From the NCBI RefSeq assembly GCF_900188485.1, contig NZ_FZPH01000003.1, positions 186,001 to 250,000 on the forward strand: a DNA stretch of 64,000 nucleotides, in the 5' to 3' direction. Position numbers and translations under genes: made by a program. This DNA is from Asanoa hainanensis. Its GTDB lineage: Bacteria; Actinomycetota; Actinomycetes; Mycobacteriales; Micromonosporaceae. The notes beneath the pieces are model-generated. The model made no database searches, was not told where the DNA came from, and saw nothing but the letters and a program-made list of their open reading frames with translations. Positions 31,519 to 39,593 of this stretch are shown in pieces (the stretch's first letter is position 1; every line of letters begins with the position of its first letter).

Positions 31519-32294
31519 CCCCTGTCCCCTTCGAAGACGGCCGCGAGGTCGGCCAGCGTCACGTACGTGCCGGGCCGCGCCGGGCTGTGGTTGGCCAGCA
31601 CCGTGATCGGTTCGGCGCCCGGCTCACCGAGCGAGTCGACGACGAACGCGGCCCCGGTGAAGTCCTCGTCGGCGGTGTAGCCGTTGACCGTGACCACGCA
31701 GGCGATCCCGGCCGCCTTCGCAGCCTCCAGGCCGTTCTGCGAGTCCTCCACGACGACGGCCTGGTTCGCCGCGAGCCCGAGCCGGTCGAGGGTCAGCAGG
31801 TAGATGTCGGGCGCCGGCTTCTTGTGCGGCACGACGTCGCCGGCCAGCACCGTGAAGTCGCGCGCCCGGTCCGGCCCGACGGCGTGCTCCAGCACGGCGC
31901 GCACGGAAGGCTCGGCCGATGTGGACGCCACCGCTAACGGCCAGTCCGCGGCGAACGCCTCCTCGACGACGCGGGCGATCCCGGGGCGGGCCGGCAGTTT
32001 CCCCGCCTGGACCATGGCGGTGTAGATCTGGGTCTTGCGGCGGTGCCAGGCGGCGACGGCCTCGGCCTGCCCGGCCGCGTCGGTCGGCAGGCCGGCCTCG
32101 GCGACGAACTCGGGAGTCAGCAGGCTCTTCATGCGCTCCTTGCCGCCACCGATGGCGAGCCGCCGGCCGTACTCCTCCTCGTCCCACCGCACCGGCAGGC
32201 CGAACTCCTCGAATGTCTGGTTGAACGCTGGCAGGTGCCCGAACCGCTCGGTGTCGGCGAGGACGCCGTCGCAGTCGAACACCAGGGCGGTCAC
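31515..32294 (-). CDS. HAD hydrolase, CbbY/beta-phosphoglucomutase-like
   Basis: 259 residues from the GTG at 32294, which overlaps the aldolase stop as GTGA. HAD motifs: VFDCDGVLADTE (I), VASTSAEPSVRA (II), PHKKPAPDIYL (III) and VVEDSQNGLEAAKAAG (IV). Probably a sugar-phosphate phosphatase or mutase acting beside the aldolase and kinase. Overlaps on both sides show it belongs to one operon. Confidence 0.9.
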   Translation of the reverse strand: MTALVFDCDGVLADTERFGHLPAFNQTFEEFGLPVRWDEEEYGRRLAIGGGKERMKSLLTPEFVAEAGLPTDAAGQAEAVAAWHRRKTQIYTAMVQAGKLPARPGIARVVEEAFAADWPLAVASTSAEPSVRAVLEHAVGPDRARDFTVLAGDVVPHKKPAPDIYLLTLDRLGLAANQAVVVEDSQNGLEAAKAAGIACVVTVNGYTADEDFTGAAFVVDSLGEPGAEPITVLANHSPARPGTYVTLADLAAVFEGDRG

Positions 32295-33151
32295 CACGCC
32301 CGCCCCGCGCTGCCGAAGCGGTCGACGTAGCCGGCGGCCATCGCGGTGACGTCCGCCGAGACGTGCCGGAACAGCGACGGCGGGTCCCACTTCCCGCGCT
32401 CTTCGGTCTCCCGCAGGAAAGCCAGGTTCGACTGCATGTAGGTCACCTTCAGCGCGGTGGACACGTTGACCTTCGCGCAACCGCGGGCGATCAGGTCGGT
32501 GAACTGCTCGTCGGTCATGCCTGTGCCGCCGTGCAGCGCGATCGGCACGCCGGTCGCCGCGACGATGTCGGTGACGCGCTGGCCGTCGAGGTGAGGCTCG
32601 GCCGAGTAGACGCCGTGCGCGTTGCCAATCGATGGCGCGAACACGTCGACGCCGGACGTCTCGACGAAGTGCACCGAGACCTCCAGCGACTGCCGCCGGG
32701 ACTCCTCGTCGCTGCCCACGTCGTCCTCGACGCCCTTGATCGCCTCGATCTCGCCCTCGACATGGGCGCCGTGCGCGCGCGCCTCGGCGACCACCTCGAT
32801 GGTCTGGCGCAGGTTCTCCTCGACCGGCATGGTCGATGCGTCGAACAGCACCGAGTTCCAGCCCTTGTCGAGGCACTCGGTGATCACGGCCCGCTCCGGG
32901 CAGTGGTCGAGGTGGAGGCAGACCGGCACCTCGATGCCGGCCGTCATCGCGCGCCACATCGCCATCAGCACGTCGGACCCGATGGACTTCACGGTCTTCA
33001 CCGAGGTTTGGACGATGATCGGTGAGCGCCGTTCGACCGCCGCCGCGAGTACGCTTTCCAGCGTCAGGTCGTTGACGATGTTGATCGCGGCCACGCCGTA
33101 CCGGTCGCGCTGCGCCCGGTCGACGATCTCCTTGAGCGGCACCACACCCAT
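32291..33151 (-). CDS. Class II fructose-bisphosphate aldolase-like enzyme
   Basis: 286 residues. Zn-dependent TIM-barrel aldolase: CLHLDHCPERAVITECLDKG (zinc-binding His), EGEIEAIKGVEDD, NAHGVYSAEP (His) and LHGGTGMTDEQ (His). It splits a ketose bisphosphate, or a related sugar phosphate, into DHAP and an aldehyde. First gene of a four-gene operon that also makes a HAD phosphatase and both dihydroxyacetone-kinase subunits, so the set links an unknown sugar to DHAP. Confidence 0.9.
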   Translation of the reverse strand: MGVVPLKEIVDRAQRDRYGVAAINIVNDLTLESVLAAAVERRSPIIVQTSVKTVKSIGSDVLMAMWRAMTAGIEVPVCLHLDHCPERAVITECLDKGWNSVLFDASTMPVEENLRQTIEVVAEARAHGAHVEGEIEAIKGVEDDVGSDEESRRQSLEVSVHFVETSGVDVFAPSIGNAHGVYSAEPHLDGQRVTDIVAATGVPIALHGGTGMTDEQFTDLIARGCAKVNVSTALKVTYMQSNLAFLRETEERGKWDPPSLFRHVSADVTAMAAGYVDRFGSAGRAW

Positions 33152-33222
33152 GTGCCGAACGCTAGAAGCGCCACGGTGCCGGCGGCATCAGGGAAAGTAC
33201 CCGCCCGGCATGGGTAACCTGC

Positions 33223-34929
33223 CTACCCCGCGGGCAGCCCGCGCGCGATGAGCTCGGCGCGGCCGCGCGAACCGGTCTTGCGGAGCACCGCGCCGACGTG
33301 CTTGCCAACGGTCTTGGCCGCGATGCCCAGCCGGGCTGCGATCATCTTGTCGGAGAGACCCTGGCTGACCAGGGCGTACACCTCCAACTCCCGGGCGGTC
33401 AGGCCGGCCGGGTTGGGCTCGCTGGACAGCCGCCCGGCCCAGACGCCGCTGTCGGATACCAGGGACTCCCCGCGCGAAGCGGCCACCACCGCCCGGGCCA
33501 GGGTCGGCCCGTCCGCGGTGGTCTCGACGCAGCAGTGCGCGCCGGCGAGCAGCGCCTCGGCGACCGCGTGGTGGTCACCGGCGGCGCACATCGCGACCAC
33601 CGCGACGCCCGCCTTCCTGATCAGCTCGCCCTGGCCGTCGAGATCCGGGCCCACCACGACGACGGCGGGGCGGGCGGCCGCGATCGCGGCTCCGTCGGCG
33701 GCCTCGCCCACCACGGCCACGCTCGGACCGGACCAGGCCAACAGGCGGGAGATCCCGGCCCGCAGCAGCGGACGGGCCGCCACGACGAGCACCTCGATCC
33801 GTTCGTCGTCGGTGCTTGCCGTGCGCTGGTAAGGAAAGGAGGCCCGCACGCTGGTTCCCCAGCCGGGCACGGACTCGACCGTGGCCGACCCGCCGACGCT
33901 GCCGGTCAGCTCGACCATGCGGCGCAGGCCGACCCCGGCGCGCTGGTCGCCGGAGTCGAGCACGAAACCCTGCCCGTCGTCCTGCACGAGCAGCGTCAGC
34001 GCGGCCGAGTTGTAGACCAGGCCCAGCCGGATCGTCGACGCGCCCGAATGCCGCACGATGTTGGACACCGCCTCCTGCGCCACGCTCAGCACGTGTTCGG
34101 CCAAACCGCGATCCAGCGGCACCGGCGCTCCGGCGACCACCAGCCGCACGTCGGCGCCGCGCGCCCGGTGCGCCCAGCCGAGCTCGGCCCGCAGCGCGTC
34201 CTCCAGCGTCCGGCCCTCCAACGGCGAATGGCCGGCGGCACCGAGCGACAGCCGCACCGCGGTCATCGTGTTCTCCGCCTCGGCCCGGGCCCGCCGCAGA
34301 TACCCGGTGACCCTTTCCGGCGCGTACCGCTCGGCCTGGTCGAGCTCGGCGGTCAGATCGACGAGACCCTTGGCCAGCAGGCCCTGCACCTCGACGAGGA
34401 GCCGCTCGCGCTCGGCGCCGGCCGCCTGCAGGCGCGCGCGTTCCTCCGCGGCCTCGTGTGAGTCGGCGTTGACCATTGCCACCGCGGCGTACCGGGCGAA
34501 CCCGCGCAGCAGGTCGGCGTCCGCCTCCGTGAAGACCCGGTGATCGTCGCGGCCGAACACCACGCAGGCGCCGATGATCCGGCCCCGCCATTCGATCGGC
34601 ACCCCGATCACACCGTGCGACCTGGCCGGGTCGGAGTCGGGCAGATGGCCGCCCGCCACCTCGGCGTACCGGTCGAATCTGACCGGGCCGCGGCGGCGCA
34701 CCACCTCGCCCGTCATGCCCTCCGTCAACGGAAACACCCGGCCGGACTGGCAGTTGACCCCGACGTCGGCCTCTTTGCGGTAGGTGCCGGCCAGTTCGTC
34801 GACGCTGGAGATCGATCCGGCGTCGCACTCGAGCAAATCGGTGCAGCGGCGCAGGATTCGCTCCAGCAACGGGCGCGATCCCAGCTCCCCGGCCAGATCT
34901 TCGGCGGCCGCGTGCAGCGCGTCCTTCAC
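33223..34929 (-). CDS. Fused GAF-histidine-kinase-receiver-LuxR protein with missing phosphotransfer residues
   Basis: 568 residues from a GTG at 34929 behind GGGGGAGG; an in-frame ATG at 35043 has no such site. A GAF domain (about 15-160) is followed by a HisKA_3-like helix pair (about 175-245) reading EVQGLLAKGLVDLTAELDQA where sensor kinases have the phospho-accepting ELHD. A well-kept HATPase (about 265-375) has QEAVSNIVRHS, DDGQGF and GVGLRRMVEL. In the receiver-like domain (about 380-485) the expected acceptor aspartate is replaced in VVVVGPDLDG. A LuxR HTH (about 505-560) has LTARELEVYALVSQGLSDKM. Probably signals without phosphorelay. It lies upstream of, and co-directional with, the aldolase operon. 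Confidence 0.85.
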   Translation of the reverse strand: MKDALHAAAEDLAGELGSRPLLERILRRCTDLLECDAGSISSVDELAGTYRKEADVGVNCQSGRVFPLTEGMTGEVVRRRGPVRFDRYAEVAGGHLPDSDPARSHGVIGVPIEWRGRIIGACVVFGRDDHRVFTEADADLLRGFARYAAVAMVNADSHEAAEERARLQAAGAERERLLVEVQGLLAKGLVDLTAELDQAERYAPERVTGYLRRARAEAENTMTAVRLSLGAAGHSPLEGRTLEDALRAELGWAHRARGADVRLVVAGAPVPLDRGLAEHVLSVAQEAVSNIVRHSGASTIRLGLVYNSAALTLLVQDDGQGFVLDSGDQRAGVGLRRMVELTGSVGGSATVESVPGWGTSVRASFPYQRTASTDDERIEVLVVAARPLLRAGISRLLAWSGPSVAVVGEAADGAAIAAARPAVVVVGPDLDGQGELIRKAGVAVVAMCAAGDHHAVAEALLAGAHCCVETTADGPTLARAVVAASRGESLVSDSGVWAGRLSSEPNPAGLTARELEVYALVSQGLSDKMIAARLGIAAKTVGKHVGAVLRKTGSRGRAELIARGLPAG

Positions 34930-35280
34930 GTCGCCACCTCCCCCACCCGCAGCACCTTCGGCAACTGGGGCATGCCTCGCGAACATCCGAGCCGGCACCT
35001 CGATCGTCATCCCAGACGGGCGCACGGTCAACCGAAACGGCACAGGTCACACAATGCCGGCGAAGGCCCAGCCAGGCGCGAACTCGACCTGTCCACAGTG
35101 GTCAACATCACGACGGGGCACATCAGGTCGATAGATTCGTTGCCACGGCTATCCGTTTGGTCGATGATCACAACAGTTCGGCCGAACCTCGCGTTACGGC
35201 CTTGCGCCAGACACCGTGAGGTGGTCTGGTATCGATGCCCTCCCAATCCCATCTTTACGTCCAGTCACACGGGGTGATCA
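34930..35280. other. 351-nt intergenic region, no gene seen
   Basis: AT-richer than its surroundings. It must hold the divergent promoters for the fused kinase/regulator and the secreted repeat protein. A ribosome-binding site GGGGTG (35271-35276) belongs to the latter. No strong palindrome or RNA structure recognised. Confidence 0.4.
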
Positions 35281-36609
35281 ATGCGCATACTGCGCACAGT
35301 CCTCGCCGGCACGGCAGCGGCCGCGTTCGCTGTCACCGGCTCCGTCTACGTCCTGGCGTCCCCCGCTTCGGCGGCGGCAGCAGCGACGGCGGTCGGCACC
35401 TACACGCCGCTCGCACCGAGCCGGATCCTCGACACCCGGCACGGCAACGGCGCCCCCACGGGCATCGTCACCGCGGGCAAGACCGTCCACCTCCAGGTCG
35501 CCGGCCGTGGTGGCGTGCCCGCGTCGGGCGTCTCGGCCGTCATCCTCAACCTGACGGTCACCGGCAGCCTCGGCAACGGATACCTCACCGCCTACCCGGA
35601 CGGCGCCACGCGTCCGACCGCCGCCTCCATCAGCTTCGCCAAGGGGGTGACGCGGGCCAACACGGTCACCGTCGCCGTCGGCGCGAGCGGTTTCGTCAAC
35701 ATCTTCCAGAGCAGCCTCGGCACGCACATCGTCGCCGACGTCGCCGGCTACTACAACGGCGACGCGGCTGGTCCGGTCGGCAGCGTCTACCTCCCGGACG
35801 GCGTCGGCCCGTGGCGGCTCGACGACACCCGCCTGGGTGGAGCGCCGCCGGTGCCCTCGACCGGCTGGATCCAGTACGCGATCACGTTCGGCGACGACCA
35901 CCCGCTCAACGAGGCCGTCACGGCGATCGCGATGAACCTCACCGCGGTCAACCCGGCCAGCAGCGGTTACCTGACCACCTGGAACGGTTCGGGCGAGCCG
36001 CCGGTTGGCGTCTCCGCACTCAACTACGGCAAGGGCGGCATCTGGCCCAACAGCGCCACCGTGCCGGTCGCGCCGTGCGACTTCTGCGCGGACCCGCGGC
36101 TGCCGATGTTCGGCGTCTACACCAGCACCAACACGCACTGGCTCGTCGACATCTACGGTTACTACTTCAACGACACCGTCGATGGCCTGACGTTCAAGCC
36201 GATCACCCCGCAGCGGATTCTCGACACCCGCCCGGGTGCCCCGATCGGTGTCGGCACCCGCACCGTTCCGGCTCCGTCGACCATCACCCCCGAGACAATG
36301 GCGCTTTCGCTCAACGTCACGGCGGTGGCACCGACGGCCAACACCTACCTGACGGTGTACCCGGAGAACCCGCGTCCGCCGGTGAGCACCCTCAACCCCT
36401 TCAAGGGTGAGACGGTGTCCAACGGCACCATCGCGGCACTCTCCACCACCAACGATTTCCTGATCTACAACAACGGTGGGCAGATCGACGTCGTCGCCGA
36501 CATGGGCGGCCTCTTCGAATACATCGCGCCGACCGGGACCGCTCGCGCCAAGGGCCTGCCGCAGATCAGCGGCCAGGTCGGCGGCAAGCTCGCCGCCAGC
36601 ACCCGCTGA
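35281..36609 (+). CDS. Secreted protein with three beta-rich repeats
   Basis: 442 residues. A signal peptide (1 to about 33, AxA before AAAATAVG) is followed by three modules of about 125 residues (about 40-158, 165-297, 303-428). Each begins near (T/W)RILDTR or WRLDDTR. Each contains a strand pattern NLTVTxxxxxGYLTAYP and ends in a DVAGYYN- or DIYGYYF-type motif. Such repeats are common in actinomycete exported proteins, alone or attached to enzymes; no enzymatic domain accompanies them here. Function unknown, with surface or polymer binding plausible. A strong terminator follows. Confidence 0.85.
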   Translation: MRILRTVLAGTAAAAFAVTGSVYVLASPASAAAAATAVGTYTPLAPSRILDTRHGNGAPTGIVTAGKTVHLQVAGRGGVPASGVSAVILNLTVTGSLGNGYLTAYPDGATRPTAASISFAKGVTRANTVTVAVGASGFVNIFQSSLGTHIVADVAGYYNGDAAGPVGSVYLPDGVGPWRLDDTRLGGAPPVPSTGWIQYAITFGDDHPLNEAVTAIAMNLTAVNPASSGYLTTWNGSGEPPVGVSALNYGKGGIWPNSATVPVAPCDFCADPRLPMFGVYTSTNTHWLVDIYGYYFNDTVDGLTFKPITPQRILDTRPGAPIGVGTRTVPAPSTITPETMALSLNVTAVAPTANTYLTVYPENPRPPVSTLNPFKGETVSNGTIAALSTTNDFLIYNNGGQIDVVADMGGLFEYIAPTGTARAKGLPQISGQVGGKLAASTR

Positions 36610-36626
36610 CGGTCCCAGCACACGCG

Positions 36627-36664
36627 AAAGGCCCCGTCCCGGGTTCGCCCGGGGCGGGGCCTTT
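36627..36664 (+). terminator. Strong terminator after the secreted repeat protein
   Basis: AAAGGCCCCG (36627-36636) with CCCGGG (36638-36643) pairs across a TTCG loop (36644-36647) with CCCGGG and CGGGGCCTTT, giving about 17 paired bases ending in TTT. An A-rich start and T-rich end make it usable in both directions. The VOC gene converges from the right. Confidence 0.85.
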
Positions 36665-36676
36665 CCCGTTGGCCAG

Positions 36677-37066
36677 TCAGCCGTTCAGCTGGGCGATCTG
36701 GATCAGGTTGCCGCAGGTGTCGTCGAGGACCGCGGTGGTCACGGGGCCCATCTCGGTGGGCTCCTGGGTGAAGTGCACTCCCAGCCCGCGCAGCCGTTCG
36801 TGCTCCGCCCGGACGTCGCCGACGGCGAACGACGTGAACGGGATGCCGTCCGCGACCAGCGCGCTCTTGAACGGCTTGACCGCCGGGTGCTCGTCGGGTT
36901 CGAGGACGAGCTCGGTGCCGTCCGGGTCTTCCGGCGACACCACGGTGATCCACGCGTGCTCGCCGAGCGGCACGTTGGTCTTCTCCCTGAACCCGAGGAT
37001 CTCGGTGTAGAACCGCAGCGCCTTTTTCTGGTCGTCGACCAGGACGCTGGCCAGGTTGATCCTCAT
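36677..37066 (-). CDS. VOC/glyoxalase-like protein
   Basis: 129 residues from the ATG at 37066, which overlaps the ArsR stop as ATGA. Two beta-alpha-beta-beta-beta modules of the vicinal oxygen chelate fold: LVDDQKKALRFYTEILGF and DDTCGNLIQIAQL. Substrate unknown. ArsR-VOC pairs of this kind are widespread in actinomycetes. Confidence 0.88.
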   Translation of the reverse strand: MRINLASVLVDDQKKALRFYTEILGFREKTNVPLGEHAWITVVSPEDPDGTELVLEPDEHPAVKPFKSALVADGIPFTSFAVGDVRAEHERLRGLGVHFTQEPTEMGPVTTAVLDDTCGNLIQIAQLNG

Positions 37067-37341
37067 GTCGGTCCCTTCGTCAGCCACCGCCGCACGATCG
37101 GTTCGAGCGGCGTGGTGTTGATGTAGTGAAACTTGTAGCGGCCCTCGCGGCGGGTCTCGACCAGACCCGCGGCCTCGAGGAGGTCGAGGTGCTGCGAGAT
37201 GGCCTGCCGCGACGAGCCGAGCCCGTGCTTGGACGCCAGGCGCGCGCAGATCTCGAAGAGCGTCTGGCCGTCGCGGTCGGTCAGCTCGTCGAGGATCGTG
37301 CGCCGCGTGGGATCGGCCAGGGCCTTGAAGACGTCACCCAC
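37063..37341 (-). CDS. ArsR family regulator, probably leaderless
   Basis: 92 residues from the GTG at 37341: VFKALADPTRRTILDEL, SSRQAISQHLDLLEAAGLV and YKFHYINTTPLEPI. No metal-binding cysteine set is visible. TTG at 37359 and GTG at 37350 are also in frame. The promoter TTGACA-16-CATAAC would start transcription near 37344, so a leaderless GTG at 37341 fits best. Co-transcribed with the VOC gene. Confidence 0.85.
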   Translation of the reverse strand: MGDVFKALADPTRRTILDELTDRDGQTLFEICARLASKHGLGSSRQAISQHLDLLEAAGLVETRREGRYKFHYINTTPLEPIVRRWLTKGPT

Positions 37342-37350
37342 GCCCCGCAC

Positions 37351-37378
37351 GTTATGCAAGTGACTGCTTGCCTGTCAA
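37351..37378 (-). promoter_or_regulatory. Promoter of the ArsR-VOC operon
   Basis: On the minus strand TTGACA (37378-37373), a 16-nt spacer and CATAAC (37356-37351) form a near-consensus housekeeping promoter. Its expected transcription start lies 2-4 nt before the GTG at 37341. Confidence 0.6.
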
Positions 37379-37452
37379 TGCCCGACTGGTCCTGCCACTC
37401 CTAGGGACAGCAGGCACTGGCTCCGCCCGCCGTGGCCCGGACAGTGGACGCC

Positions 37453-38217
37453 ATGGCTAACTCAACCCAGATCGCACTGATCACCGGCGGCAACAGGGGC
37501 ATCGGGCGCAGCACCGCGCTCCACCTGGCCCGCGAAGGCGTCGACGTCATCCTGACCTACCGTTCGCACCCCGAAGAGGCCGCGCTGGTGGTCCAGGAGA
37601 TCGCTGAGCTCGGTGGCACCGCCGTGGCGCTGGAGCTCGACGCCGGTGCGGTCGAGTCGTTCGACGGCTTCGTGGCGTCGGTGACCGACGCGCTGCGGCG
37701 GACCTGGGACCGGGACACCTTCGACTACCTGGTCAACAACGCCGGCATGCAGATCCCGATGTCGTTCGGCAACGTGACCGAGGAGAACTTCGACCGGGTC
37801 GTGAACGTCTACTTCAAGGGCGTCTTCTTCCTCACCCAGAAGCTCTCGGGCCTCCTGGCCGACAACGGCGCCATCGTCAACGTCTCGTCCGCGATGACCC
37901 GGTTCTACGTGCCGGAGCGCATCGTCTACAGCGCGGCCAAGGGCGCCGTCGAAGTGCTCACCCGCTATCTCGCCCAGGACCTCGGCCGGCGCGGCATCCG
38001 CGTCAACACCGTCGCACCGGGCGCGGTCGCCACCGACTTCAGCGGCGGCCTGCTGCGCGACAACCCGCACGTCCAGGAGCACATCGCCGGCCTGACCGCG
38101 CTGGGCCGCATCGCGGTCGCGGACGACGCGGGCGGCGCGATCGCCGCCCTGCTGCGCGCCGACAACCGCTGGGTCAGCGGCCAACGCATCGAGGCCTCCG
38201 GCGGAATGCACCTCTGA
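37453..38217 (+). CDS. SDR family oxidoreductase
   Basis: 254 residues from the ATG at 37453; a GTG at 37432 would add seven residues. TGGNRGIG (about 12-19), NNAGMQ, a catalytic Ser in VSSAM, YSAAKGAVE (Tyr/Lys), and APGAVATDFSGG after the active site. Resembles 3-oxoacyl-ACP or sugar-type reductases, substrate unknown. Stands alone, convergent with the GNAT gene. Confidence 0.9.
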   Translation: MANSTQIALITGGNRGIGRSTALHLAREGVDVILTYRSHPEEAALVVQEIAELGGTAVALELDAGAVESFDGFVASVTDALRRTWDRDTFDYLVNNAGMQIPMSFGNVTEENFDRVVNVYFKGVFFLTQKLSGLLADNGAIVNVSSAMTRFYVPERIVYSAAKGAVEVLTRYLAQDLGRRGIRVNTVAPGAVATDFSGGLLRDNPHVQEHIAGLTALGRIAVADDAGGAIAALLRADNRWVSGQRIEASGGMHL

Positions 38218-38233
38218 GGACCGTCCAGTGTGG

Positions 38234-38731
38234 TCAGGCCGTGAGGTCGTAGCGCCAGTCGTTGCTGCGCATGAAGCGGCCCGGCGGATACTCGAACTCC
38301 GTCTCGCCGACGAGGGTGAAGCTGGCCTTGCGGCAGACCGCGTTCGACGGCGCGTTCGCCACGCTCGGGAACGCGTGGAGCCACCGGTGCCGGCCGTCCT
38401 CCCGGGCGGCCGCCAGCACCGCCCGCACGGCCGCGCTCGCGATGCCCTGGCCCTGGAACTCCGGCAGGACGTCCCAGCCCGACTCGTACACGGGCTCGTC
38501 GTGCCACACCCGGCTCCAGAAGGCGACGCTGCCGGCCGCCTCGCCGCTGGGCAGCTCCACCCGGAACATCCAGCCGTTCTCGAGGGCGAGGTAGCGCTGG
38601 TGGCGCGCCAGCACCTGCTCCTCGGTCTCGGCACCGCCGACGTGCGCGCGCATCTCCGGGGTGTTGATCCGGCGCAGCAGGGGCAGGTCGGCGGCGGACC
38701 ACGGCACGAGGCGGACGGTGGGTTCGTTCAT
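38234..38731 (-). CDS. GNAT acetyltransferase
   Basis: 165 residues from the ATG at 38731. GNAT fold with the acetyl-CoA loop [20 protein letters not shown] (about 90-109) and [17 protein letters not shown] near the C-terminus, similar to RimJ/RimL-like N-acetyltransferases. Substrate unknown. Divergent from the L31 gene. Confidence 0.88.
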   Translation of the reverse strand: MNEPTVRLVPWSAADLPLLRRINTPEMRAHVGGAETEEQVLARHQRYLALENGWMFRVELPSGEAAGSVAFWSRVWHDEPVYESGWDVLPEFQGQGIASAAVRAVLAAAREDGRHRWLHAFPSVANAPSNAVCRKASFTLVGETEFEYPPGRFMRSNDWRYDLTA

Positions 38732-38816
38732 CGGGACACCATCGCACGTGGGATTCCGGCGGTCGCGGGTAGATGACGGGCTGGTCGAGAGGCCCGGAAC
38801 CGCCCAAGGAGTGACA

Positions 38817-39074
38817 GTGAAGCCCAATACTCACCCGAAGTACCAACCGGTGGTCTTCCGCGATCGCGGCGCGGACTTCGCGATCCTGACCCGGTCCACC
38901 GAGACCAGCGACAAGACGATCGAGTGGACCGACGGGAACACGTACCCGGTGATCGACGTCGAGATCTCCTCCGCGAGCCACCCGTTCTGGACCGGCCGCC
39001 AGCGGGTCCTGGACAGCGCGGGTCAGATCGAGAAGTTCCGCCGGAGGTACGGGGACCGCAAGAACCAGTCCTAG
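38817..39074 (+). CDS. rpmE2: Ribosomal protein L31 type B (zinc-independent)
   Basis: 85 residues from the GTG at 38817, five bases after AAGGAG (38806-38811). [20 protein letters not shown], then [14 protein letters not shown] and FRRRYG, match L31 and not other ribosomal proteins. The CxxC zinc ligands of the standard form are absent, which defines the type B paralogue that replaces zinc-L31 under zinc starvation. No recognisable Zur box upstream. Its stop codon overlaps that of the MarR gene within CTAG. Confidence 0.92.
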   Translation: MKPNTHPKYQPVVFRDRGADFAILTRSTETSDKTIEWTDGNTYPVIDVEISSASHPFWTGRQRVLDSAGQIEKFRRRYGDRKNQS

Positions 39075-39541
39075 GCGTCGGCGGTGTCGGCGCCGCCGGC
39101 CGGCAGGCTGGCCACGCCGTCGTGCAGGGCGGCCCGGAACGCGCGGTAGGTGTCGGCACCCAGCGTGGCGGCCAGGTCGCGCTCGATCTCGCCGACCAGG
39201 TCGTCGGTGACCTCCATGAACCGCAGGCCGCGCTCGGTCGGCACGATCAGCTTCGCCCGGCGGTCGGCCGGGTCGGGCTCCCGGCGCACGTAGCCCAGCC
39301 GTTCGAGCTCGTCCACGATCGCGCCCATCGTCTGCTTGTTGCGCCCGGCCAACCGGGCCAGTTCACCCGGCCGGGTGCCGTTCGCGTCCAGGTAGGCGAG
39401 CACGGCGCCGTGCCGGGGGCGGGCGTCGGCGAAGCCCTGGGCGGCCGCGCGGGCGAAGATCTGCCGCTGGACCCGGGCCGACAGTTGGACGGCCAGGATC
39501 CCGAGGTCGGGCTCCCGCTCTTTGCGTGTGCTTCGGTTCAT
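39071..39541 (-). CDS. MarR family regulator
   Basis: 156 residues from the ATG at 39541; a TTG at 39553 lies inside the operator and is less likely. Winged helix with [20 protein letters not shown] and the wing [20 protein letters not shown]. Divergent from the NmrA-like gene. A 15-bp palindrome between them is the probable operator. Confidence 0.9.
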   Translation of the reverse strand: MNRSTRKEREPDLGILAVQLSARVQRQIFARAAAQGFADARPRHGAVLAYLDANGTRPGELARLAGRNKQTMGAIVDELERLGYVRREPDPADRRAKLIVPTERGLRFMEVTDDLVGEIERDLAATLGADTYRAFRAALHDGVASLPAGGADTADA

Positions 39542-39547
39542 ACTTTG

Positions 39548-39580
39548 GTCCAATCATTGGACGGTCACAGGTTTGGACTA
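39548..39580. promoter_or_regulatory. MarR operator
   Basis: GTCCAA-TCA-TTGGAC (39548-39562) is a perfect palindrome. A related half-site, TTTGGAC (39572-39578), lies next to TATACC, a candidate -10 for the NmrA-like gene. Confidence 0.7.
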
Positions 39581-39593
39581 TACCGTATTCGCC

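Noticed and set aside
33197-33228. Alternating TACCC/GGGTA half-sites between the fused regulator and the aldolase gene as a LuxR operator
   Set aside because: The half-sites are 5 bp, unevenly spaced and overlap the regulator's stop codon; too weak to list without binding data.
38724-38816. Zur box upstream of rpmE2
   Set aside because: No TGA-(A/T)-rich palindrome of the expected kind could be found in the 90 nt before the start.
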